Source: Flaveria trinervia
Lineage: Eukaryota; Streptophyta; Magnoliopsida; Asterales; Asteraceae
Assembly (NCBI GenBank): GCA_025506515.1
Contig: CM046458.1
Coordinates: 43,922,574 to 43,986,573, forward strand
DNA length: 64,000 nt
Direction of reading: 5' to 3'
Shown here piece after piece: positions 1-9,994 of this stretch (position 1 is its first letter; the number at the start of each line of letters is the position of its first letter). The translations under genes were made by a program, and so were the position numbers. The notes under the pieces are model-generated. The model saw only the letters and a program-made list of their open reading frames with translations, was not told the origin of the DNA and did no database searches.

Positions 1-1098
1 CAAGTTCCAAGGGCCTAGTATGAGAAACTTTCAACTCATCTTGTGAAACACGGCTTTCGCAGGGGAGTCATTGACTGTACATTGTTCATCAAAGAAAAAG
101 ATGGAGACCTACTGCTAGTACAAATCTATGTCGATGACATAATCTTCGGTTCAAAGAATGAAGAATTATGCAAAGAGTTTGAAGCAGTTTTGAAGAAAGA
201 GTTTGAGATGAGTGCTATAGGGGAGATGAAATTCTTTCTCGGGTTACAGGTGGATCAGACACCAAATGGGATCTTTCTACATCAGACCAAGTATGTGGGA
301 GACATTCTCAGTCAGTTTGACATGGAGAATGCTTTTGTTGCTGGGACTCCACTTGCTACAAATCATGATATAGCACCTGACGAAAATGGAGATCTGGTAG
401 ATGCCATAATGTACCGAGGAATGATTGGATCCCTCATGTATCTCACTGCCTCAAGACCTGATATCATGTATGCTACATGTTTATGTTCTAGATATCAGGC
501 TAAGCCTAAGGTTAACCATCTGATTAGGGTCAAAAGGATATTTCGTTATCTGAAGGGTACACCCACACTTGGGTTGTGGTATCCTCATGATGATGACTTT
601 GAGCTCACGGCGTATAGTGACTCGGATTACGGGGGCTGCAAGATGAACTACAAGTCTACATCGGCAGGGTGTCAATTCTTTGGGAGGAAATTAGTTACCT
701 GGCAGTGTAAGAAGCAGACCTCGGTTGCATTGTCAACCTGTGAAGCCGTATACGTTGTTGCTGCAAGTTACTGTTCATAAATCATCTAGATTCAACAGCA
801 AATGCGGGATTACGGTTTAAAGTTTTCTTCTACTCCTATCTTTGTTGATAACTCTGCTGCAATTGCAGTAACTAAAAATCCAGTACAACATACAAAGACC
901 AAACACATCGGTATTAAATACCATTTCATAAGAGACTGTTTTGAAAAGAACTTAATCGATGTGGTAAAAATTAATACCGACTTTCAACACGCTGACCTCT
1001 ATACAAAAGCCTTTGATAAACCATGTTTTCTATATCTATTAGAGGTCAACGACGTTAAAAATAAAAGTGATGTTATTCCTGATGATGATCATGTGTAG
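1..1098 (+). pseudogene. RT C-terminal part and RNaseH of host copia element G
   Basis: This is the tail of a Ty1/copia pol polyprotein that would copy element RNA into DNA and remove the RNA strand. One frame runs from base 1 to the stop at 1096-1098. The RT active-site motif YVDDII starts at 127. Further on come GSLMYLTASRPD, the RNaseH motif AYSDSDYGG near 613, an altered STCEAVY (usually STAEAEY) and VDNSAA near 845. Three in-frame stops break it: TAG at 16-18 where copia has the Trp of APRAWYE, TAA at 778-780 and TAG at 787-789. All three are explained by C-to-T or G-to-A changes, as expected of an old methylated copy. The upstream part of pol lies outside the window. Assignment to the same element as the gene at 49438-53715 rests on order and strand and is inferred. 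Confidence 0.88.
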
Positions 1099-1507
1099 TC
1101 CGATGCATTGTCGTTATATTTTTTTTATTTTTCCTTATTTATTTTATTCTGTTTAAATTAAATTCATGTTATTTAGCTGTTTGTTAAAATCCTAAAATAA
1201 TTAAATCCAGTATGATGTTAGAATTTTAGGGGGAGAGTAGGTCAGCTAGTAATATTAAAAAAACAAGGGAGAAGGAGTGGATAGCTGATATAAGGTAGAT
1301 CATATCTGTAATACCGATTCAAACCTTTTGGAAAATGATAGTACACAGGAACAAATCAAAAGGGACTTTAAAATTTTAATTTAGAAAAGATGCAAAATTC
1401 AAAGTATAAGTCTGTGTAGTCTAAGCAATATAAAAGGGAAGATGATAGAAAAACTGGTAACTACTAAGGTAACACAAAGAAAGTAGACCTAGAGGTTGCT
1501 AGACCAC
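1099..1507 (+). other. Post-pol spacer of element G
   Basis: AT-rich non-coding sequence follows the RNaseH stop. A purine run TTTTAGGGGGAGAG at about 1225-1238 resembles a polypurine tract, but no LTR-like TG start follows it. The spacer is cut at 1507 by element A and resumes at 36121. Confidence 0.55.
1503..1507. repeat. Left target-site duplication of element A (ACCAC)
   Basis: ACCAC directly precedes the 5' LTR and is repeated at 36121-36125 directly after the 3' LTR. This proves that 1508-36120 is one insertion despite the elements nested inside it. Confidence 0.93.
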
Positions 1508-2495
1508 TATTGGACCAAAAGAACCAATGAGCCAAGATCAGAAAACCTCTATGTCCCACATGATATCACAACAACTGCTGAAGGCTTCATCAGCAGTTCG
1601 ACAAGTGCTGAAGACTTCAACAGCTGAAGAACACAAGTGCTGAAGCTGAAGACTAAAGTGCTGAAGCTCAACAGCTGAAGAACACAAGTGCTGAAGCTGA
1701 AGACTAAAGTGCTGAAGCTCAACAGCTGAAGACACAAGTGCTGAAGCTGAAGACTAAAGTACTGAAGGTCAATAGCTAAAGAATACAAGTGCTGAAGCTG
1801 AAGATCAAAGTACTGAAGTACAACAGCTGAAGGGTCCACAAGTGCTGAAGATCAACAACTGATGTACAAAGTCTGAAGACAAAGACTGAAGACATGACAT
1901 CTACTAAAGTCATCAGCTGATGAAACGTCTGAAGTTCAAGTCTGAAGACCAAGTACTGAAGTTTCAGTAGTTTGTCACAACAACTGAAGAGTACTTCTTC
2001 AGTAGTTGTGATATCAGTAGTTTTATGTTTTTACTTTCAGTAGTTTTGTAAAACGACTGAAGAGCTTGTTCTTCAGTCGTTGTAGTTTCAGTAGTTTCTT
2101 TTTTCAGTAGTTGTAGTAACTGATAACAATTAGTATTTTTGTAAGAAGATGTCAGCTGTTTTGACATCTTCAGTAGTTGTGTTTCAGTTGTTTAAATAAT
2201 TCCGTTAGATGTCACTATCAAGTGATATCAGCAGACGTCACATCTTCTATATAAGGAATGTTCCACCACGACATTCCTATATAAGGGATGATTGACCTGA
2301 TTGTATGGGTGACATTTTGCCACCACGAAAGCGTGTGATTGAATGAAATATTCTTTTTGCAGAAACTTTCTCTCTCTATAACTAATTCTGTTCATTGCAA
2401 TATCTTGGTATTCTTGCTCGAATTGTGCTAGTTGGTACTCTATTCCGATGCTGAAATCATTCGAATCGATCAAACTAGATGCTGAGATCCTATCA
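1508..2495 (+). repeat. 5' LTR of element A
   Basis: Begins with the family start (T)GTTGGACCAAAAGAACC, here with TA instead of TG, and ends CCTATCA just before the PBS. The first half is a run of CTGAAG-containing units such as GTGCTGAAG and CAGCTGAAG. The second half carries the reverse orientation (CTTCAG, TTCAGTAGTT), so the LTR can fold on itself. Apparent minus-strand ORFs here come from this repeat. It differs from the 3' LTR by scattered substitutions and one repeat-unit indel. Confidence 0.93.
2208..2256 (+). promoter_or_regulatory. LTR promoter: inverted repeat, ACGTCA box and TATA box
   Basis: An inverted repeat with arms GATGTCACT and AGTGATATC (one mismatch here) lies just upstream of CAGACGTCAC, an ACGT-core box of the bZIP-binding type, and then TATATAAGG at 2249-2257. 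The same order is conserved in the A 3' LTR, in both D LTRs and in F. The TATA box should start the genomic RNA about 30 bp downstream. Confidence 0.72.
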
Positions 2496-2497
2496 AA

Positions 2498-2509
2498 TGG
2501 TATCAGAGC
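2498..2509 (+). other. Primer binding site of element A (tRNA-iMet)
   Basis: TGGTATCAGAGC, complementary to the 3' end of plant initiator tRNA-Met, lies two bases after the LTR end. This is the standard copia minus-strand primer site. Confidence 0.95.
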
Positions 2510-2703
2510 GGGTTAATCATTGATCGATCTAATAATTGATCATTGAAACTGCTCATTTGCTCTAAGTTTGATCGAACTAGCAAATTCGCACGAATCTGTT
2601 ATAGAGATTGAAGTTCTGTCGCTTTTGGCTATTTAATTGAGGTTCTTAGTGGTTTTGAGCTAAATTTGTTTTGCTTATCTTGAATTTGTCTGAATTTTCT
2701 AAA

Positions 2704-5544
2704 ATGACTACTCCCTCCAATGATCCTCACAATACTGATTCCTCAACCAAGCCTCCAATGCTGGTTAGGAGTGAGTATAACATATGGCAACGACGAATGC
2801 TCCATCACCTGTCTGTTAACAGTTCAGGCTGTTGGACATCAGTGGTACATGGTCCACACAAGCCTATGGTGAATAACCCGGAAACCAATCAAATGGTTCC
2901 GAAGAGGAGGGAGCAATACTCAGATTAGGATAAGAAATTGTTTGAGATTGGTGCAAAAGCCCATGGAATTCTGGCCATGGCACTGCCCAATGAAATCTAT
3001 TCTGGGCTGATGCATTATGAAACTGCCCATGACCTCTGGAATGCCTTGAAAGAACAATTTGGAGGAATAGATGAGGTCTTGGCAAATAATAGAGAAATCC
3101 TTGCCCAACAATATGAGACATTCTCTCATAGAAAGGGTGAGACACTGACTCATCAGTTTGAGCGGTTCTCTTGTTTGATCTCTGAATTAAAAATGGTCAA
3201 ACATGAGTACACCAATAGCCAGATGAATAACAGATTTCTCAGATCACTGCCTGAGAGATGGGACCCATATATTATTGTCCTACGCTCCGGTGCAAATTTG
3301 GACAAACTATCTCTCACCCAACTCCATGGGAAATTGCTCATATTTGAGAGAGAGATAGAATAGAAATGAAAACTGTCATCATCTGGAAAGCTCACTGATG
3401 ACTTTGTACCAGGAAACACTACCTTGGTTGGTCATGAGTCAGAATATGCGTCATCTGAATGCCAGTATGATGAGCATATGATTTCTCTTCAAACACTTCT
3501 GATTCTGCATTTGTGAGTGTTGATAGTCAGTTTACTGGGTGTAATAATGACAATCTATGCTTCATCATGGATGATCTCAAGGGGATTGCTGATGATGACT
3601 TAGAAGAGATGGATATTTTGAGCCAAATGGCCTTGATAAATATCAGATCTCAGAAGTTCTACAAAAGAACTGGAAGAAAGTTCCCAGGACTCTCTGGCAA
3701 AACCAAAGTTGGTTTTGACACGAGTAAGTTAAGGTGTCACAAATGCCACAAGCTTGGACACTTTGTTAGAGAATGTAGATCATCTGGATCTAATTCTTCT
3801 GCACCCTTTGTGACTTTCCCTGGCAATAGTCAACAACACAGAGGGCAACATCCTGTCAATTCTGGTCATCATTCTCAACCACAATCTCCTGCATATTTTG
3901 TTCCTCAGGGTCCAATGCCATATCCTTACCCCTGTTATTACATGCCATAAACCAGTCAGGTTCAAGTACCATTGCTCAACAACCGCATGCTCTTCCTGAG
4001 CCTCAACCATCTCAATCTCATCAACCTCCTCAACCTCAACAACACAGCTTCTTCACCCCTGGAGTTGTTGACTGGAGCAGTTTACTAGATGACATGTCTG
4101 GTCATGAACAACTACTCACAGGTGCTGGTCAACATGGTGGTGACAGTCCTTTTGGGAATCTGGCACTTATGGATCTAGAGTCTGCAGATGGATTATCTTC
4201 AAATGCCTCTTCATCACACGTATCACAAGTATCCTTTGAGGCTAAGGCCAAGTTATGTTCTGACACATGCATAGCAGCATTTGCCTCTATTAAGAAGTAA
4301 ATGTAGCTTTAATTAATAAGAACGTAGAGCTAGAAAAGATCATTTCCAAAAGAAAAGCTGAGTTTGAGTCTATGCATAAAGAGAAAAATGATGAGATTTA
4401 TAAACTTAAATGCCATATCACTAATGATAAGGCTAGGGAAGAGGTACTTTTAGAAAAGTACAAAGACCTCAAAGAAACCCTTGTAGTCACCCAGGTAGAG
4501 TGTGATCGATGGGTACAATCATGCAAAGGTTTTGAAATGCTTCTTAGTAAGCAATCTGCTTCCAATGTGAAGTTTGGCATTGGTTATAATCACACTGCTC
4601 CTCCTATAGATTTTGCTTCAAGAGCAGAAGTGAAATCTGATGGAGAAAGCAATAACCAATCCACCTCATCATGTGATTCACTTTCTGATAGAGCACCATC
4701 AGAAGTTGAAGTTAGTATTATTCCCTCGTTGAAGCTATCAGCTGATCTTGATGGTTCAAATACTGACACTCACATGATCAAAGAGTTGATCAACTCAGGA
4801 GTTATTTCTGGAAGTCCTGAAAGAACTGGAGAGCAAGATTTAACAGCTGAAGTTCAAACTCCAACTACTGTCAGCACTGAAGAGAAGAAAACTGTCAGTA
4901 GAAAGGGTTTGAAGACTACTAAAGAGGAAGTCAAGAAAGCAAATAGTGCTTCCAAAGTGCTAAGAACAAGTCTTCAGTAGTTTCATTCTCTTTAGTTGAT
5001 GATCAACATAAGATGAAGAAGAAACCATGTGAAATATGTGATTGTTCAATCATCTTACAGATGATTGTTGGTACAAAAGAGGATCCAAACTCAAACATAA
5101 AGAGGAAATTAAAGAGAAAATGGTTAAAATGAAAACTGAGTTTGAAGCCACATTTGTACCAGCAACATCAAATCCTGTAACCCTTAAGTCCAAAAAGAAA
5201 TCCAAAAAGAAAGGGGTTAAACAGGTAACAGCTGAGATTGCTCAAAAGAAGAAGGTGCAACATAGGAACTTATCAAACTCCAATGCCAATGTGTCTGGAG
5301 AGCTGAAAGCTTTATCACAAAATCAGACACAGCTGGTTATGATGGTTCAACATTTATTGGGAAGAGTTAACCAATTAGATGTTCCTATGTTGAAACCACA
5401 GAAAAGGAGGTCCAAGCCAAAGGATTCCTCTTCTTCACCATCTTCTTCCTCTCAGGCTGTTGTTCCAACAAACCTGTTAGTTTACCATCTGTTGATGAGA
5501 ACAGGCCCAAAACCAAAAAGGTTTGGGTCTCAAAATCTAACTAA
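2704..5544 (+). pseudogene. gag of element A (broken)
   Basis: Capsid/nucleocapsid precursor that would form the virus-like particle in the cytoplasm. The ATG at 2704 opens MTTPSNDPHN, shared with B, D and F. It is followed by a UBN2-like region (AHDLWNALKEQFGG) and a CCHC knuckle at 3735-3776 (CHKCHKLGHFVREC). A Pro/Gln-rich stretch follows, then a Lys/Glu-rich probable coiled coil (4372-4530). The second knuckle region (about 5030-5075) is frameshifted here but intact in B. In-frame stops include TAG at 2926-2928 (GAG in B and D) and TAG at 3361-3363, with several frameshifts. The frame closes at TAA 5542-5544 after KKVWVSKSN, and pol follows in another frame. At roughly 900 codons it is long for copia gag but normal for Sirevirus-like elements. 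Confidence 0.88.
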
Positions 5545-5555
5545 TTTGTTGTGTT

Positions 5556-5998
5556 TTGCAGGGTTTTTCAACATGCCACAGAAGCATCTGGTATGTAGAC
5601 AGTGGAGGATCCATGCATATGACAGGAAACAGATCACTTCTTAATGACTACTCTCAAGGAAGGAAGGGGTTTGTGTCATTTGGCAATGATGCAAAGGGTA
5701 CATCATCAACAAAGGCTTTGTTTCCAATGGGGAAATAAAGTTTGATGATGTTAACCATGTGGAAAATCTCAAGTACAACCTCTTGAGTGTCAGTCAAATG
5801 TGTGACAAAGGCCATGTTGCTCTTTTCACCAGTCAGAACTGTCAGATTCTGTCATCCAAAGTTCTAAGTTTGATTGATAAGGTGTTGGATGAATACACTC
5901 TCCTGAAGGCCAATAGGACAGGAAGAGTGTATGCCTTAGATCTTTCCAAGAAAATAGATCTCAAAGGCCATCCTTCCCTATTTTCCAAGGCTTCCCCT
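5556..5998 (+). pseudogene. pol of element A, part 1: protease and pre-integrase
   Basis: Starts just after the gag stop in another frame. The aspartic protease motif WYVDSGGSMHMTG begins near 5592 (catalytic Asp of DSG). The GAG-pre-integrase region follows (NLKYNLLSVSQMCDKG, near 5765), ending ALDLSKKIDL before element B cuts it at 5998. The protein continues at 17705. A deletion near 5697 shifts the frame between protease and pre-integrase. Confidence 0.88.
5994..5998. repeat. Left target-site duplication of element B (CCCCT)
   Basis: CCCCT precedes the 5' LTR of B and is repeated at 17705-17709. Joining the two flanks restores the integrase region of A as seen in D around 41660-41680. 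Confidence 0.93.
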
Positions 5999-6916
5999 TG
6001 TTGGACCAAAAGAACCAATGAGCCAAGATCAGAAAACCTCTAAGTCCCACATGGTATCACAACAACTGCTGAAAGCCTCATCAGCAGTTTGACAAGTGCT
6101 GAAGACTTCAACAGCTGAAGATCAAGTGCTGAAGACTTCAACAGCTGAAGAACTAAAGTGCTGAAGTACAACAGCTGAAGAACACAAGTACTAAAGCTGA
6201 ACAGCTTAAGAACACAAGTGCTGAAGCTGAAAGACCAAAGTACTGAAGTACAACAGCTGAAGAGTTTACAAGTGCTGAAGATCAACAACTGATGTACAAA
6301 GTCTGAAGACAAAGACTGAAGACATCAGCTGATGATATCTACTGAAGTCATCAGCTGATGAAACATCTGAAGGTCAAAGTCTGAAGATCAAGTACTGAAG
6401 CGTCAGTAGTTTGTCACAACTGCTGAAGAGTACTTCTTCAGTAGTTGTGATATCAGTAGTTTTATATTTGTAGTTTTAGTAGTTTTATGTTTCAGTAGTT
6501 TTGTAAAACGACTGAAGAGCTTGTTCTTCAGTAGTTTTATATTTTGTACTTAACACTCTGATATGTTCTCAGTAGTTGTGAACATTTCAGTAGTTTGTTA
6601 AGAGTTAGTTATTTTTGTATTAGATCTGCCAGTTGTCACTTTCCGTGATAACAACAGTGATTGTTGCACTCTATATAAGGAGTGACAACCTATTGTAATG
6701 GGGTGGATGAATGAATGGAATGAATGAATGATTTGATTAGAAATATTCTACATCTATAAACATTCCTTGAAATCAGAAATATATATTCTCTCCCTATAAC
6801 CGTATGCGCTCTTAATGCATACAAGTATCGATTGCTGCTACAATTTGTCTAATTCTTGTTCATATTCCGCTGCTTTGAACTCTAATACATCGAACTTGTG
6901 ATCACTGATCCTGTCA
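5999..6916 (+). repeat. 5' LTR of element B
   Basis: 918 bp, from TGTTGGACCAAAAGAACC to GATCCTGTCA. It has the family's CTGAAG/CTTCAG repeat halves and a TATA box (CTATATAAGG, 6671-6680). The bases upstream of the TATA box differ from those of A and D: there is no ACGTCA box. Confidence 0.94.
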
Positions 6917-6918
6917 AA

Positions 6919-6930
6919 TGGTATCAGAGC
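6919..6930 (+). other. Primer binding site of element B (tRNA-iMet)
   Basis: TGGTATCAGAGC two bases after the LTR end. Confidence 0.95.
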
Positions 6931-7150
6931 AGGTTAATCATTGATCAATCTAATAATTGATCATTGAAACTGCTATTCAAGATCTAAGTTGATTGAATTA
7001 GCTTTTGTTTTTGCAAGAAACGGTTATAGAGATTGAATTTTCTGTATTTCTGCTCATTCATCCTGAGATCTTCTCTTGGTTTTCATTGAGTTTGTTGTGG
7101 TCTGTTTAAAACTTTTAAGAGCTTGAATTTAAATTGTTTTTGAACTGAAA

Positions 7151-9978
7151 ATGACCACTCCCTCCAATGATCCTCACAATACTGGTTCCTCAACCAAGCC
7201 ACCAATGCTGGTTAGGAATGAGTATAACATATGGCAAAGACGTATGCTCATCACCTGTGTGTTAACAGCGCAGGTTGTTGGACATCAGTGGTACATGGTC
7301 CACACAAGCCTATGGTGAATAACCCGGAAACCAATCAAATGGTTCCGAAGAGGAGGGAGCAATACTCAGATGAGGACAAGAAGTTTCTTGAAATTGATGC
7401 AAAAGCCCATGGAATTCTGGCCATGGCACTGCCAAATGAAATCTATTCTGGGCTAATGCATCATGAAACTGCCCATGACCTCTGGAATGCCTTGAAAGAA
7501 CAATTTGGAGGAACAGATGAGGTCTTGGTAAATAATAGAGAAATTCTTGCCCAACAATATGAGACATTCTCTCATAGAAAGGGTGAGACACTGACTCAAC
7601 AATATGAGCGGTTCTCTTGTTTGATCTCTGAACTAAAAATGGTCAAACTTGAGTACACAAATATTCAGATGAATAACAGATTCTCAGATCACTGCCTGAG
7701 AGATGGGACACATATACTATTGTCCTACACTCCAGTGCAAGTTTGGACAAACTATCTCTCACCCAACTCCATGGGAAACTGCTCATTTTGAGAGAGAGAT
7801 AGAACAGAAGAGAAAGCTGTCTCATCTGGAAAGCTCACTGAACATTTGTACCAGGCAACACTGCCTTGGTGGGTCATGAGTCAGAATATGCTCATCTGAA
7901 TGCCAGTATGATGAGCATATTAATTTCTCTTCAAGCACTTCTGATTCTGCATTGTGAGTATTGATGGTCAGTTTACTGGGTGTAATAATGACAATCTATG
8001 CTTCATTATGGATGATCCAAGGGGATTGCTGATGATGATTTAGAGGAGATGGATATTTTGAGCCAAATGGCCCTGATAAATATCAGATCTCAGAAGTTCT
8101 ATAAAAGAACTGGAAGAAAATTCCCAGGACTCTCTGGCAAAACCAAAGTTGGTTTTGACAAGAGCAAGTTGAGGTGTCACAAGTGCCAAAGGCTTGGACA
8201 CTTTGCAAGAGAGTGTAGATCAACTGGATCTAACTCCATTGCACCCTTTGTGACTTTTCCTGGCAATAGTCAACAAACAGAGGGCACATCCTGTCACCTC
8301 TAGTCATCATCCTCAACAACAATCTCCGGCATATTTTGTCTCAGGGTCAAATGCCATATCCGTACCCTTGTTATTACATGCCACAGTCAAATCAAGTTCA
8401 AGTTCCTATGGCACCACAACCTCATGCACTACCAGAACCTCAGCCATCCCAATCTCATCAACAACCTCAACCTCAACAACACAGCTTCTTCACCCCAGGA
8501 GTTGTTGATGGAGTAGTTTACCAGATGACATGTCTTCATGACCAACTGTTCTCAGGTGCTGGTCAACATGGTGGTGACAGTCCTTTTGGGAATCTAGCTC
8601 TTATGGCTTTGGAGTCTGCTGATACTTCATTTTCTAATGCCTCTACACCTCAGGTATCATAGGTATCCTCTGAGGCAAAAGCCAAATTATGTTCTGAACC
8701 ATGCATAGCAGCATTGCTTCCATTAGAGAAGCAAATGTAGCTCTAATTAATAAGAACATTGAGCTAGAACAAACAATTTCCAAAAATAAAGCTGAGTTTG
8801 AGTCTGTGCTTAAAGATAAAAATGATGGGATCTATAAACTGAATTGCCAAATAATTGATGATAAGGCTAGAGAAGAGGTACTCCTAGAGAAGTACAAATA
8901 TCTCAAAGAAACCCTTGCAGTTACCCAGGTAGAGTGTGATAGATGGGTACAATCATGCAAAGGTTTTGAAATGCTTCTTAGTAGCAATCTGCTTCAAATG
9001 TGAAGTTTGGAATTGGTTACAATCACACTGCTCCACCTACAGATTTTACCCAAGAGCAGAGGTAGAATTCTGATGGGAGTGATAACCAATCCATCACATC
9101 ATGTGATCTACCTTCTGATACAGCACAATCAGAAGTAGCAGTCAGCATCAAGCCCTCTTTGAACCTATCAGCTGATGTTGATGGTTCAAATGCTGACATT
9201 CACATGATTAATGAGTTGATCAACTCAAGAGTTAATTCTGAAGGTCCTAAAAGGACTAGAGAGCAGGATCTAACACCTAAAGTTCAAACTTCAACTGCTG
9301 TCAGTACTGAAGAGAAGAAAACTGACAGTAGAAAGAGTTTGAAGACCACTAAAGAGGCAGTCAAGAAAGCAAACAATGCTTCCAAAGCATTGAAGAACAA
9401 GTCTTCAGTTGCTTCACCCTCTTCAGTTGATGATCAACCTAAGATGAAGAAGAAACCATGTGAAGTATGTGGTCTGTTCAATCATCTTACAGATGATTGT
9501 TGGTACAAAATAGGTTCCAAACTCAAACAAAAAAAAAGAAATTAAAGAGAAAATGGTAAAAATGAAAACTGAGTTTGAGACCACATTTGTATCAGCAACA
9601 TCAAATCCTGTAACCCTTAAGTCCTCAAAGAAATCCAAAAAGGAAGGGGTTAAACAGGTGACAGCTGAGAGTGCTCAGAAGAAGAAGGTGCAACATAGGA
9701 ACTTATCAAACTCCACCAGCAATGTGTCTGATGAGCTGAAAGCTTTATCATAAAATCAGACACAGCTGGTTATGATGCTTCAACATCTGTTGGGTAGAGT
9801 TAACCAACTAGATGCTCCTATGTTGAAACCACAGAAAAGGAGGTCCAAGCCAAAGGACTCCTCTTCTACACCATCTTCTTCCTCTCAGGCTGTTGTTTCA
9901 AATAAACATGTTAGTTTACCATCTATTGATGAGACCAGGCCCAAAACCAAAAAGGTTTGGGTCTCTAAAACTAACTGA
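7151..9978 (+). pseudogene. gag of element B (broken)
   Basis: Starts MTTPSNDPHNTGSS at 7151. One-base deletions near 7243 and 7682 split the UBN2-like part (AHDLWNALKEQFGG inside 7231-7791). Knuckle 1, CHKCQRLGHFAREC, is at 8175-8216. A Pro/Gln-rich linker and a probable coiled coil (8701-9003) follow. Knuckle 2, CEVCGLFNHLTDDC (CX2CX4HX4C), is intact at 9459-9500. The end KKVWVSKTN stops at TGA 9976-9978. Two knuckles separated by about 400 codons are unusual for copia in general but shared by all elements here. Confidence 0.88.
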
Positions 9979-9994
9979 TTGTTTATTATTGCAG

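Noticed and set aside
1538..1839. Minus-strand ORFs in LTRs (also 6040-6312, 35176-35457, 37492-37674, 48745-48972)
   Set aside because: They are translations of the CTGAAG repeat on the reverse strand (repeated SFSTCVLQL). They exist only because the repeat unit is rich in open frames.
1600..1850. CRISPR-like regular repeats
   Set aside because: Units are short, uneven and contiguous without unique spacers, and they sit in the LTR of a plant element.
2498..2509. tRNA gene fragments at the TGGTATCAGAGC sites
   Set aside because: Only the 12-base primer complement is present; no tRNA folds around it.
5521..5561. A 41-base intron joining gag to pol
   Set aside because: Frames would join, but the length is below what plant splicing normally accepts. 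Only the acceptor-like end is kept as a finding.
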